64,000 bases of DNA from Daphnia pulex (GCF_021134715.1 NC_060025.1:868001-932000), one strand, 5' to 3'. Shown: positions 47,437 through 60,660, counted from the first letter of the stretch. Notes: generated from the letters alone by a model not told the origin. Numbers and translations: made by a program.

Positions 47437-47887
47437 ATCTGTCAAAATCTTATTTAAGTAAGAAAGTGTTTAGGCTAGTATTTGAATAATTTGTTAATTT
47501 TGTTCTATAAAATCGAATTTGACTGAGTGTTAAGCAGAAGAAAACTCAGGCTTTGTTGACATTTCACAAAAGATTTTTGTCTGCTACATATAACGCGGGA
47601 AAAAGAGCTATCGCCATCTACTGTGTGCAATTATCACTATCATTGCATTAGGGTTTCTGCAACCTCCTTCTTCTTTTAAGTTGTTTGGGCTAGAGAACAT
47701 GGATCTCCAAATCGGTTGCCCAATCCCTCCAACAACCTTTTTCGCGGTCAGTAGTGATTCAGTAGTGATTCAGTTCGTCAGAAGTTTTTGCATGCCGCCC
47801 GCCTGTGCATTTTAGAAAGTAGCAAATTATTATTAGCACTTGTTAAGTCATAGTGCAGCTTAATTTATATTAACTATTCATATTGAA
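47437..47887. promoter_or_regulatory. Shared upstream region of METAP1D and HAT1
   Basis: 451 bases separate two divergent start codons; both promoters must lie here. No TATA box recognised. Confidence 0.45.
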
Positions 47888-49693
47888 ATGGAAGGTAATG
47901 CATTTCATAGGAATTTGTTTTAGAATATTACAAAACAACTTCCAACATAATTCATTACACCAAAATGCTTGCTAACTTTTCTTTTTACGTTGCTAGGTTC
48001 TTACAAAAAAAATGTACTTCAGTCATTCATCATCGATTCGAACGAAGCTCTAGATTTTAAGTTAGGTAAGGAATTTAATTTATTGCTAAAGCTTTTACTG
48101 AATCATGCAATTTTTTTAATTTATACAGTTCGAGAACCTTCTGATGTTGATAATGATGAAACTACCTTCAAACCAGAAATGTCTCATCAAATTTTTGGAG
48201 AAAAGTATGTCCAAGTAAAAACATTGAGAATCATTTAATCAATTATAAATTATTTTGTTTCCCCAAGTGAAAGCATATTTGGTTACCAGAACCTCAAAAT
48301 TAGCTTGTACTACACTGCAGGAAAACTAAACACATACCTTGGAATGAATTACAGTAAAAAAGTTGATCCCAAGCAATTTGAAGGAGCTACAGTGAGTCCC
48401 CTTTTTATTTGAATTGTGTGATGTATTTGAACTACTTTACATTATTAGGCTGATGATGTAATGGGAGCCATCACTCCTAAACTTCCACCTGGTTACATGA
48501 CTAACCTTGATGACTTTCTCGTAACCCTAAACAAAGAACAAAGCTTCAAACCTCCTGGTGAACTTCTTTCAACATACTCTATAAACAAAGGTACTAATAC
48601 TACAGATTACAAAGGTTCACAGATTTTGTAGATGCTTTGAGTCATCACAATCCCATTTCCAGGTTCGGCCGCAGAAAAGAATTTTGAATTGTACAGTTGT
48701 ACGATAGAAGAACCTAGTTTTCGATCATACCACGAGCGATTGCAAACTTTCCTCTTGTGGTATGTGGATGCAGCTAGCTTTATCGACGTTGATGATGACC
48801 GCTGGCGCTTTTACTTAATGTAATAACTTTTAGATATTCATCTAATCCGATGTTTTTCATTTGAGACTGTATCTTCTGCAGATTCGAAAAATATCCTTGT
48901 GATGGAAGTCATCGATATGCTCTGTGTGGATATGCCACAGTTTACCTTTATTTTGCTTATCCTAATAAAACTCGGCCTCGCATCAGCCAGTTCTTAGTTT
49001 TGCCACCTTTTCAACGCGTAGGTCTTGGAGCAGAACTTCTAAACACCATTTATCGTTCATTTCTTAAGGATTCCAACATACTTGACATCACAGGTATGTA
49101 TCAGTGTTAACAGATGTTTGGAGAATTGTTACTCATGCTTTGTGTCTATTTTTTAACAGTTGAAGATCCTTCGGAAGAATTCACTCGTCTTCGTGATTTT
49201 GTCGACGCTCAAAATAGCAAAAAACTATCGTCTTATTCTAAAGAAAAACTTCAACAAGGATTTAATGCTGAGATGGTGGAAGATGCTCAACGAGAGCTTA
49301 AAATCAACAAAGTAATATTAATAACTTGGTTTCACAACTGACTCTAAAATTGTTATGCTCCAATTGTATTCAGAAACAAGCAAGGCGTGTTTATGAAATC
49401 CTTCGTTTCGAGGCAACCAACCTAGCGGATGTCGAAGAATATCGTGCCTATCGCTTAGACGTAAAGCGTCGCTTGAATATTCCCTATCAGGTGGGTCCGA
49501 GCTTGTTCGATTAATCAAATTATACCCAATATAATTTACTTTTCCATTACAGAAAGAAGCATCAGATTACAAGAAATTACAAAAGGCCCTCAATGCAGAG
49601 GAACTTCGCTCTACCCTATCTACTTCAACTAAGGAACAACGGATTGAAAACCTGGACAAGCAATATCAAATGCTAGAAAATGAGTACAGGTAA
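47888..49693 (+). CDS. Hat1: Histone acetyltransferase type B catalytic subunit (HAT1)
   Basis: Exons 47888-47894, 47997-48065, 48129-48204, 48268-48391, 48449-48590, 48663-48819, 48882-49093, 49160-49311, 49374-49490, 49553-49693; 398 residues (human 419). The Hat1 N-domain (FKPEMSHQIFGENESIFGYQ, LKISLYYTAG), SYHERLQTFLLWYVDAASFI with acidic DVDDDRW, the acetyl-CoA loop QRVGLGAELL, and the catalytic ED in TVEDPSEEF are all in place, then a helical C-terminus (KQARRVYEILRF). HAT1 acetylates newly made histone H4 at K5 and K12 before chromatin assembly, with the RbAp46/48 subunit. The ending is uncertain: TACAGGTAA can be read as a stop or as an exon end with donor GTAAAA. Confidence 0.94.
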
Positions 49694-52600
49694 AATTCCT
49701 ACTAAGCTGGGAAAACATGTTTGGATTGTCATTTGTCATTGATCTGCTTCAATAGTAAACACTTACTGCACGTGGCACATCAAATCAGGTTACTGCGCCC
49801 TATAATTTTGCTTTCATAATACATTTTAGTCGCTAAAATTTGACAGTAGCCTTATCTTGAGTCGAAGTGGCCTTGGATTGATATTTAAAAAAAAGCAACT
49901 GATCGTCTGGTTGTGTGTGGTTAATATAATCCCTAATGCGTCATTTCTTATTGATGTAACTCATTTACTGTTAAGTAATGTTTCTTTTGCTTATGTATTC
50001 ACGTACAAAATATTCTGTGAACTATAATTATTAAATGCGTTTGATTCGAATCATCATGAACATGAAGTCATGATTAAAGCAGTCTCTTCGGTATTACTTT
50101 TTGAACAGAGCGCCATTACCCATTATTATTTCATCAGACACCTAGTGGAGAAATCATGTACTGTTTCCTGTGCCAACTACCATATTGGATATTGATCGTC
50201 AGTTCGTCACCTCCGGTCACCTCGGCTGCTTTGTTCCCGCATGGTTTTTCATCAATGGGCGTCGATTCTTCTGTCTTCTCGAATACCATTAAGTAACCAT
50301 TTCATATTCCATTAAAGTTATTGTTAATAAAAGTAATGCCAATCACTTAAGTTAAAAAACGTAAAAATATCTGTATGGACTGTGTCATTAACGTCAAACG
50401 AATCTCAAATGTTGGATATTTCAGTATGATGAAAACGTGATTTTCTCTTTTTACTTTATTTTTCATCATGTCATCTAACATCTGAACTTGCCAATTCCAA
50501 AGAGTAACTGTTGCTGTACAGGATGAACTATAACTTGTATTTCCATTAATTTTGGTAAATTCATTTTCATGAAGTTGTTAGAGTTTGTGGAATCATTCCA
50601 CTGGAGTGGGGTGTGGTATTCAGTCCTGTACGCATCTGCTGTTATTCTAAAACACCCTTCTTTACTTTTTATTCATAGGACCTAGGAGGCTAGGATATGA
50701 ATTGTTATCTCCAATATAGTTGTGGGTGTGTGGTTAAACCTGTGACATTTTTCATCATATAAATGGCATGTAAATGGTAATTCCTGCTTATATATTATTC
50801 AAGGTTATTATTATTAAATGTAAATTTTTTGTGCGTTGAATTTACAGGTAACAGCCTACAATTCATACTTGGCAATTCCATCTGACCATTTGGCCTGAAA
50901 CTGCTGTATACATTTTCCCAAAGTGTTGTCTCTTGCTGCATGTTTCATCGCATGCAGAAATACTTCAAAACAGAAGAATTAATTATGTTGATCAACTTTT
51001 TAACCCCAAGGTTACACATGACTCTGTTTCTGATAGTAATTGAGTTTTTATTTTTCTATAACAGCCTGGTGAAGTCCGAGCTTCTTCATTGAAGCATGTG
51101 CATGGGATCTGGTGTGGCTGCCATGTCATGAAGGTTTGTCTTTAGGAGGTTCTCTACTATATTGCAAGACAAAAATGCGACGAAAACCGGAAATATGAAA
51201 TGGTAATAATGTACATGTAAGATAAATCAAGTGGGTTAGAATTTTGCTTAAATTTTTGGGATGTGTGTTACCTATGGATGTTCTTTGTTAAGAATTTACT
51301 GAAGTTAAACATTAAGTTCTTGATTTAGATGACATGGCAACTACTTCCTGGTTCTAAATCAGACATTGTTTATGAAAAGATCTTCATCAGCTTGTAAAGA
51401 TTTTTAATTTTTTTTTAATCAAACAGTGAAACAGAACAGAAATCCCCTTCAGTCTTGTCTTAAATTAAATCTTCATGATCGATGTGATGATCTTTGGTCA
51501 TCTTGATTTATTTATCTCTAGTTTAATGTAAATTTGAAGTAAATATCCTAATTATTAAGTGTTTGATCCATTTATTTTACAATTGTAAGCTAAAGTTAAA
51601 CTTGCATTTTTTTATTTGCTTTGTAAATTTTATTATGGCTTCTTTTTATTTCATATTTAAAATTTAAAAATGTTATTGGTTCAATAATGTCTTTTTGCTT
51701 TGTAGGTTTCCATGATCAGTTTGATGTTTGAGCTGTTTTGGTGTTGCCGTTTGGTGTGCAGTGGTTTCCAGTTGAGAGATGCGTTGAAATGGAGCTTGTG
51801 CAGACTTGCAGTTGAACGAGAAATGAATTATTTCAATTCAATGGAAAAGATAATTGTTTTTGTTGTAGTACCCATAGTTACTGTTGCAGCCATTGGCCCA
51901 TTGCTTGTGAAAGATTGTTGTGCATCAAGTTAACTTGTGGCTGTTCCTTGGTGCTGGTGTCTTGTTCAGGCAGTATTTTGTTCAATTTGCATTATGTCTG
52001 TATAGTTAACCATTTACATGTTAAGAAGGAAAAACAAAATATGGGGAGTTTTTACGTAAAGCATATAATAGACAGATCTTCGCGTTGTGAAAGCGACGAG
52101 AAGGTAGTTGGGAGGGGGGGGGGAGATTTGATTTTCATATTATAGAAGAAATTGGGGGTTATCATTCATTTATTATACCGATATAGAAAATAGGTATATA
52201 AGCTCCTCAGCCACACCCATCCCACTGATAATCAAAACACAGTACCACATATCCACCCAGTATACATGCACATACTGTGAACTTCAGTCCCATAATTATA
52301 CCACCTACAAACCCAGGATCAAACTACTTAGTTATCCAAAGTGTGGATAACTAAGTAGTTTTATGTCAAAATAATATAACATGTACAAATATTAACTAAT
52401 AAACAAGCATACTATATTACAAAATTAAAGAAAATTTAATAAACAAATTTTCCGGTCCAAAATTTCCCCCTTTTTTTTCCTTATTTAGAGCGAGTTAAGG
52501 CAAGCAACTCGCCACCTTATGAGACAAAAAAGCGATGATTTATTTTTACGGAAATTTACGTCAGGCAAGTTACAACTTTTACTAATTCAACAATCATCGC

Positions 52601-54439
52601 TTGTTGTATCATTTGGTGAGCAAAGGCCTACGCATTGCTTTGTTTTAACTCGCACATCTAGTGAAAATTGTCTACGGCCCCCAGAGATATGTATCTGGAC
52701 CGAGAAGAAGAGGCAAGTTTTTCCGGGGAGATGTAGTCATACTAGGCTTCCAGGTTAGACTCATGACCCTCCAAAAGTTTTCATCAGATCATGGGCCTTC
52801 CAAGTCCCCGTTCGACCAGAGCCCTCCCCTCCTCCTGGTTTCACAGCGGGTGAGTGACCACCGGCGGGCGTTGGTTAGTGGTTAGTTAGGGAAACGGGGC
52901 CACAGAAAAGAAGAGAGCCCAGATATGCACTTGTAATTTAGCTAACTACAATATTTCATCAGTCTTGAATGACAGCATGCTCTCGTCGGTTTCCAAACAA
53001 CTATAAAAGCAGAAAGGGATTAACCTGAAAGGAGAGTAAATTTAAATATAATTTTCCAACCACATATTGTAGTGACAGAAAGCAAAACCTCAATTCTATC
53101 AATATTACCTTGTACTAAATTAGAACAAAGTGGTGGTCACCACAAAATCTTGAGTAGCAGCATTTTCTTGCTGTTGTCCGCAAATAGATGGCAACAAAGA
53201 ATTAGATCTGGCGAAGGCATCAATATCTTGAAGTTTTACAACTTGAAAGGGAAAAATTAATGTGAGCATTATTGTCTTGAAAAACAGTAATTCAAAATAT
53301 TTTTGGTAAAATAACTAACCTGCAACAGAAATGATTTTTCTTCAGAAGACATGGGTTGTGAGCTTGCATTTTTGGATTAGATCATTTCATTTCTATTGTC
53401 AGTCACAAGCACCTAGTTGGCAAGGTACATCAAAACTTCAGCTGAAATTATCTGAAAACATTTAGTCAAGAATGCAGTAAGAATTATTAGCTAAAGATTG
53501 TTTTATCTATTACTTAAAAACAGTTAACTTGCTATCCGATCTCCGTTGTTAAACTTTTTTGACGTGTACTGTCATGTCTGTCTGTGACTTGACTGTGCAA
53601 CCAACTAAAGATTCAAAACTCATTACTAGATGTCGCTAGTGTCGCCGATGTTGTTCTTTCATGGTGAAACGAGGCGAAATGAGTGAAACAAATTGTTGCT
53701 AATTTATACTTATTCCTGTGATTTCAAATACCAAATTTAAATTCGTATGTAGGTTTATCTTTACTTAGTTTTCTTATTTTTATACTGTACTAACTTATTT
53801 CTTCAAATTCTAGATGCCTACTGCTACAAGTTGACTTAGTGCTCAGTCAATTTCCATCCATTAGATCCTCATGCTGTCAAAAGCCTAAAACTCATGTTTG
53901 AAGAGCACATATAGTGGAATATAAATGTACCGAGATAAGGTATTTCCTCATTACTGCTACCAGACCACTGCAATTCAGATTTTCACATAACATAGGCATT
54001 CTTGCTTACATGAACCATAGGATCTGTTCTGAATCTCGCAATTTGGTGGTGTACCCTGCAACAGCATGTTTGTTTTTATGGCTGTTTGTACTTTGGTTTA
54101 GAAGGCAACCCAGCTAAGAGATAGGTAGAGTTTTATTTCTTAAAGGTAAATTTGTGTAAATTTGTAAATAATGTAGAGAATTTCCTTGTCCCATTTCCAC
54201 TTAGAGTTTCAGTGACATGAAGAGTGTGAAGTGAACCACCTATCACCACGCTACTGCAATACTTCATGACACTTGGAAATTTATCTCAACATGTGGAGTA
54301 ATGCTGTTGGTTTCTGTGAATTCCGTTTTTACGGTTTTGTCATCATGAACTTTTCAGTTTGCTTCTTAGAAAAGGTAAAGATTGATAAGTTTTATTCATT
54401 TTTACATTTTCATAAATGTAAAAATTTTTTTTTTTACAG
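49694..54439. other. Gene-poor region with splice-like signals
   Basis: AATAAA at 50336-50341 may end a long HAT1 transcript. Acceptor- and donor-like sites bracket possible exons near 50848, 51065-51134 and 51706, but none shows a conserved protein. A frame at 51712-51933 codes a 73-residue peptide with one hydrophobic segment; unrecognised. A C- and G-rich island lies at 52640-52920. No family-level gene seen. Confidence 0.4.
52321..52361. repeat. Perfect 18-bp hairpin with 5-base loop
   Basis: AAACTACTTAGTTATCCA at 52321-52338 and its exact reverse complement at 52344-52361, separated by AAGTG. Confidence 0.9.
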
Positions 54440-55910
54440 AGCACGCAGTTTCTTTGTGGAATCGTGTGGTCCTGGCACGGATATTCTTGAGCCAACGCTG
54501 GCTTTTGTCCATGACCAACGTTCTGCTCCATCCTTATCTTCCCGACGTAAGCTCATCCAGATTCTGCTTAATCGCTTCGTACACAAAAATACAACTTGAC
54601 TTACTTCAGTGACGAGTTGGAACACTTCAGTGGTCGCTTCCGTGCCGCTGTTACACACCTGCAGTCACTCACCACGGGATTATGCCCAGGTACCCGACAA
54701 TTTACTTATTTTCGTAGATTATCTATTCTAATAGTAAACTTACTTGTGTCTGTAATAATTCCGAAATCAGGCCCTACTTGCGCGCAAACGTATTGTTACT
54801 TAGACGTTTTTTTCTAACGCTAGATGGCTTTTCGATAATTGTCAGCTGTCAAAACAGTCAGTTTCAGTTACTTTAAAATCTCTTTAAACATGTATCGGCA
54901 GCTGTTGTGTGGAAATTTTTTAGTGAAAACTGACGATAACTATTCCACCAACAAAGCTCACTTGTTAGATTTTTAATAATGTGTTATTTTTTTCTACTTC
55001 CGGTTTCCTGATTTCAGTCAGTAGTTTAGTAAATATTCATTTGACGCACAAAAGAACCACATATTCGTGATCCTCATCGAATTTGTGGTAAAGTTCATGT
55101 TTTTCTTTGTACGTTTTCGTACTTCCGGTTTTGAAAATTTTCCTGAACTATAGTTCAGGAAAAATCTCGATTTTGGCAAAATTTTGGATTTCGTTCAAAT
55201 CATACCTAATCGACCCCAAATTTCATGGAGATCACGAATATGTGGTTTAATTTGACGACAGCTCAGTGGTTGAGGCGCTGTGGTTACTTCCGGTTTACTT
55301 CCGGAATTTTTTTCATAAAAGTAGCAAGTGAGCTTTGTTCTGTGTGCAGTTCTTAATATTGAAAGCTAATTCTAAGCAAAAATTTCAAGCGCCTGTAAAG
55401 TTTTGTGCAAAAAAAACCTGACTACTGAAACCTGACTGTTTCTATCTGTATTATGTTACTTTTATTGGCATTTCACTTAATAACAATTGTTTTGTCTTTA
55501 TTCAGGTAATGCAGAGGCAGAGAAGACGTCGAGAATATGGACACCAAAACATCTCCGTTATCTCCAAAATGTCAGCGCGGATCATCATTTATTGTTGGTA
55601 ATATTTGTGTTTGTGTTAGTTAATCCGTTGTCTGCCACGCCTTTGTTCCCCTACCTCCTTAGCACGGGCCTCCTAGAGGCCTCCTAAATGCGTGCATTCC
55701 ATCTTCCCTGTCAGCCCGGACTTGTCAGCAATGGCAAGTCCCACCTTGGTCATGGATCCTTCAGACATGGCGCGTAGAGAGTAGAGAACAACCTACGGGT
55801 TGTGTGGCGTGGCAGCCAACGGGTTAACTAAAGTGTATGTATGTATGTGTGTTATTGTAAAAAGTGGTGGAATTGTGGGTGGAGGTGGGACAATAAAGCA
55901 ATTCCTTTTA
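54440..55910 (+). ncRNA. Possible spliced transcript of unknown coding status
   Basis: Acceptor TTTTTTACAG at 54439, exon 54440-54689, donor GTACCC, acceptor TTTATTCAG at 55505, last exon to an AATAAA at 55892-55897. One frame stays open across the junction, from 54572 in exon 1 to the stop near 55687, with a hydrophobic C-terminal stretch (LLLVIFVFVLVNPL), but it has no ATG and no family resemblance. The intron contains the foldback element at 54852-55441. It may be a long non-coding RNA or the 3' part of an unrecognised gene. Confidence 0.25.
54852..55441. mobile_element. Foldback (MITE-like) DNA element
   Basis: An imperfect inverted repeat about 590 bases long centred on 55150/55151, where a perfect 26-base palindrome lies (55138-55163). 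Paired segments: 54951-54964 with 55325-55338, 55056-55072 with 55230-55246 (17 of 17), and ends AAACAGTCAG / CTGACTGTTT. It has no coding capacity. Family unknown; no clear target duplication seen. Four direct TACTTCCGG words (near 54998, 55119, 55286, 55298) do not follow the inverted symmetry. Confidence 0.65.
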
Positions 55911-58900
55911 ACTTTTTTGTTTGCTGTGCCTCTTAACTTATAACAAAATCATATTTAGCACTTGACTTGTATATTTCTTACAACTTTGAAGTTTTACATA
56001 AGTTAAAGGCAGAAGCGGCTGATCATCTCCAGACTCTTTAAATAAACTTCTATCGACTTCTATGAGGAACCAAACACTATCTGCAACTCTTGTGGCACAG
56101 CAATTTCAGGAGAACACCAGCACAGCTACTTCAGTTCTTTTTCTTTAATCCTGTATCAGCTGCATAATCACATCTCTCAACTGGAAACAGGCTGCAAAAC
56201 CACTGCACATTGAACAGCACAGGCATTGTTTAAGTATCACCAAGTCCTATGGGGAAAAATGAATATCATTTTCAATGATCAAACTTAAGCTGCAAAAGAT
56301 ATCGTGTAAAACAAATGACATCAGACATTTATCCAAGATTCCATTGGCAAATGAAGTTTTAAATGGAGATTAAATCCCAGGAAAAGAAGGTAAGTAAGAA
56401 GTACATCTAATTCTTAAGTGTTCGAAAAAGTTTGCAATACAGAGTGAAAATTTTTGTTCTAGTTTGATCAAAATAAAGTTGTTAACTCAAAGGAAGCTGA
56501 TCGCTATGTTTCACGGGAACTATTATTTGGAAGCAAGAAATAGCACCACTTATTGTCTACATAAGATCAGAGTTAACTTGTCAGTTGAATTTAAAAAAAA
56601 AAAGAAAAGATGCAAGACTTCCCAAGTTACACCCAATACATTCAATTAACTTACCATTTCAAAAAGTCTTCCTGCAATGACACTTCACAGGATAACACCA
56701 GCTCAATAAAATGCATACAGTAGCTGCAAGTCAACTTGACTTGATCACACCTTTCACCAGCTGGCTGCAACAAAACCACTGTGGCCATGATGCCAGCCAT
56801 GGAGCTCAGAATTTGTTGAGTTCTCACATTCTGCAACAGTTGAGCAACAGGATCTCCAACCTGAACACCAACTAATAAAATCTATAACATCATTACAGGG
56901 AAATTGATCAACAAAATTTCTCCAATACCTCTTTAGTGTTCGTCGTGAGATGAGACGTACATCCGGACAGGTACAGCTAACAACGGACGATATTTCTGCA
57001 AAATGGAAAGCAGTTTCAGTCCACGTGATCGATTATTTGGCCAAGAGGAAATTATATGCAAGAATGCCTGTAAATTCACACAGCAACGTCTAGGATTAAT
57101 TACATTTGAGAAATCCAAAGTCCAAACTAGAATTTACCATTAAATTTCATTGCTGGAAATGTAGATCGACACCGCAATTCCGTAACAAATTTTGAATACC
57201 TTTTCACTTAGCGTTTCGGAACAAAATGGCGATTATTTCGTCCTCTCAAAGACACTCGCGCCATCTGGCGGCTGGGGGACAACTTGATTTTAGCCACCTA
57301 CTGACGGAGCCAAAAGATTCCTCCACGATTACCATGTTTGACTGTACGGAAACGGAAAGGAATCAAGGATGGATGGATTGTCGGACATATGAGATATTTA
57401 AAATTCAATCGAGTTTTATTGTTGATCATGAAAATAATTAAAGAATTTATTCAAGAATTTATTGGAGTTCTATTGTCCCGTAGTGGAGTTCTTTTGTCGG
57501 GAACTCCAGTGCCCGACAATAGAACTCCACTACGCGAAAATAGAACTCTATGTCTTTGGAGTTCTAAAACTGCAATACGACACAAAATCACATTTAAACA
57601 TAACTAGTAAGTAAGGTACTAGCTCTAAAAAAGTAATATTTGAGTTATCAATTATGATCTAACAAATATTTCAAGCTTTATTGTAAATAAGATAATTTAA
57701 GTTTGAAAGAGACAAAAGGGTTTCAAGTCTACGTCAAAGGATGCATTTGGAAAACTGAACTAGCAACGACTGTGTGAACTCATACATTGAATGGAACAAT
57801 AGCCTTACAGATAGACTTCAAATAAACTTAAGAGAGAAAAAACGTTGAGAAAATCAAACCTTAATTAACGGTAGTGTTATTGATCGTTGACTCACATCGA
57901 TTTTCGGACCCAAATGGAACAGAAAGTAAAGTTAATCCATTTCTGGTTTTGATGTTCTCCTCAAGGGGAAACAATGTGCAAACAACTGAAATGTTGTCAC
58001 TTGACTCACTGGTCTAACACAACTGGAATCGATGTGTGCAGACGTTGATGCCTAACCGCCTTCTCATTGCCTGTTCAGACCTACAGAAAAGACAGCTTTA
58101 GCTCCCACAGTAAGGTAATGATAACACAACTTTAATGATGATAAATGTAGTAAAACAGTGTGACCTCATGAGGTTGAACAAAATTGAAGTATGCAGCATT
58201 CCTTTCAAGAGTACTTGACTTTGAACAGCTTCAACATCTGTTTTGAAATATTTACATATGTGGTAATGTGGTGCATTCTATATTTGTGAGCTGTCCCTTT
58301 GCTAATCTGTGAATAAATGAAGAAGTTAACAGATAAATGAAAATAATTTGCAATGATTACAAAAAACACATTTTTATGAAGCAGTGAATTGTGGGTGTGC
58401 ATAGAAATAAACTGATTCTGTCACAGTTATTGGGCATTTGAGGTAATAGTTGCAGTTATGAACCATCAGATTCCTCATTAATAATGCTAATTCAAATAAC
58501 AACAAACACAGTTGGCTGTTTTCTCAAAATTTGTTGCACTTTCTCCCCGACACCAACACAATTTAATCTTGAACAACAAAATCACTGTCTGTCTGTTTCA
58601 TTTCTGCTTTGCCTTGCGGTCTAAATAACAAAAAATTCATAAAACAATATTACGATATCGAACAACCATTAGCCTGCTGTGTAAACAGTAAACAACCAGC
58701 ACCGAAAGCCACGAAACAATGAAGCAGACGACAATTAATAAAATCGTTCGATTCGGATGGCAACGTTCCAGAAACGACGATGTATTTAAAAAAAAATCAA
58801 ATTTTTAAAAATCGCCGAGAAAAACTAACACAGAAGACAGAATCATTGCATTATACTCACTATCTGATGCATTTTTTAATAATCTATAAACAATTTGGGT

Positions 58901-59440
58901 CTATCCTAAAGTGAAGACTGTGTTCCAGCTTTCCACTGTTCTTTGTTCTGTCTTGAGAAATCGAAAGCGCCTCCCATATATCCAAACCGCAAAAACGATA
59001 AAAGCGGTTTACACGCCCGCACTTGACATCCGCTCTCCGTTGAACGGATCGTGATATTATACAACTAGGGTAAAAGCCCCCCTACCAAAGCAAGATCAAA
59101 GTAAAAATTTGCACGAAATCTGCCAATAAATACTTTTAGACCGAAACCGTCAGACCCTCCAGAAATAAACAATGCTGCTCTTTCCCATCACGCTTGATTC
59201 TAAAGGCTCGCTTGAAGTTTGGCATTAAAAATTAAAAACACGTATCTTCATTTATTGCTTTTTATTACTGTATCAATGCTACATAAATGCATAATAGTCT
59301 TTTTCATTGATCACAAGGACGACATCAAGAAACATTATTTTACTGTAGGCTATATTTTAGGTTTTCTAGGCTAAACATTCTTCTTCTGAACGATTTCGAC
59401 TGATACATTATGCTTATCAATTATAAATACTCTGATGCTT
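55911..59440. other. Gene-poor region, no gene supported
   Basis: A few minus-strand segments between acceptor- and donor-like sites (about 56760-56860, 57000-57080, 58560-58620) could be exons of non-coding RNA; none is recognisable. Contains the hairpin at 57479-57534. Confidence 0.4.
57479..57534. repeat. 23-bp hairpin built from a GGAGTTCT motif
   Basis: Arm 57479-57501 pairs with 57512-57534 with one mismatch; loop AACTCCAGTG of 10 bases. GGAGTTCT or its complement also occurs just outside, near 57463 and 57558. Confidence 0.85.
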
Positions 59441-60196
59441 TTAGCCCAAATAAGCAGTACAAGCGGCAGAAGGGTTGTCATAAGTACTGAGAGGCGAACA
59501 CGCTCCATTAGTGCATGTTGTGACGTAGCATTTGCACGCAGGTACTGCGGTTGTTCCTCTACAAACAGTGGAGATGGATAGATCACTACTACTGCTAGTA
59601 CTGGAGCTACTAGGGCTACTACTGCTACCGCTACTGCTACTGCTACTTCCATCGGTGGAGCTGGAACCGCTAGAGCTGGAAGCACGGAGGCCATCGGAAG
59701 TGCTACTACTAATAACGGCGTTAAAAGTACAGGGGGCGACGGTGCAAGTGCAATCGGTGCTGGTACAGATGCAGGTGCCTGTGTCACTGGCGCAACTGCA
59801 CGGCACGCTGGCCACTGCACAGCTACTGTTACGACTGGTGATCTTGCTTGTTAACCGACCGTTAATTCCATCCACCACTCGTTGATTGATGGTATCAAGG
59901 TCACCAGCAAAAAGGAATATAGGCCTTTCAATTGGATCAACAGGAATGGCGATGTCCATCAGCCATCGAGCCTATAGAAGAATGTTGAAATTCAATTTCA
60001 ATTTAAAAAAATCAAGAAGGTTTTCCCGATTTCTGAATCAGACATCACTTACCTTATTTATAAGATTTTCCCTGAAAGATTCCACGCCGTCCGATCGGCT
60101 TCCATCGTCGTTGTTACCAATACCAACGTTTCGAGCGTCGCAGTAAAAGAGCGAAAACATCAACATTGCCAACATGAAGAAACAAATCTTTGCCAT
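59441..60196 (-). CDS. Secreted Cys/Ser-rich protein, copy 1
   Basis: Exon 1 60196-60053 (48 codons, phase 0, donor GTAAGT), exon 2 59971-59441; 224 residues. Signal peptide MAKICFFMLAMLMFSLFYCD; then NVGIGNNDDGSRSDGVESF, a domain with VDPIERPIFLFAGDLDTINQ, a dense Cys motif (CAVASVPCSCASDTGTCICT then STDCTCTVAPC), a pure Ser-rich spacer of about 40 residues, and a second Cys segment (VCRGTTAVPACKCYVTTCTN). The even number and close spacing of Cys suggest a small disulfide-bonded extracellular module joined by a flexible linker. I recognise no named family. Two further copies follow at 63153-64000. Confidence 0.75.
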
Positions 60197-60660
60197 TCTG
60201 TTAAATTTAAATTTAATTTAATATAAGCTCATACGATAACAAGACCCTTCCAGGTTCGCCCTCGGGTATTAACGGGCAAGCTATCAGTTAAAAGCTTAAA
60301 TTGCTTATTTTCAGAACAATTAAAATGTAGGAATTTCGTAAGATTTTGTTTTATTGTAATTTTCTATTAAACTAATCACCTGAATCTGTAGTGCGGAAGA
60401 ATTTTGTTGAGCAATTCTAAGATTATTATTATCCATAATGTTATTCTGTTCATAATTGGTAGCTTTAAGCTGCTGACGTTTTTTTACTCCGCTTTTTATC
60501 CTTTGGACTTGAAAAACACTCTTTTGATTTTGGTGGCATCTTTTAGCAAAATTTCAAGTAAATCAACCTGTTTGACAGACAGCACGGAACGAATACTTCC
60601 GGGGCGAGTCAAGCTATAACTACACTCAAGTCCATAAATATCTACCCCCTATACCCCCTT

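Noticed and set aside
51712-51933. 73-codon frame with one hydrophobic segment
   Set aside because: Could be a small membrane protein but nothing supports it beyond length; kept only as a note.
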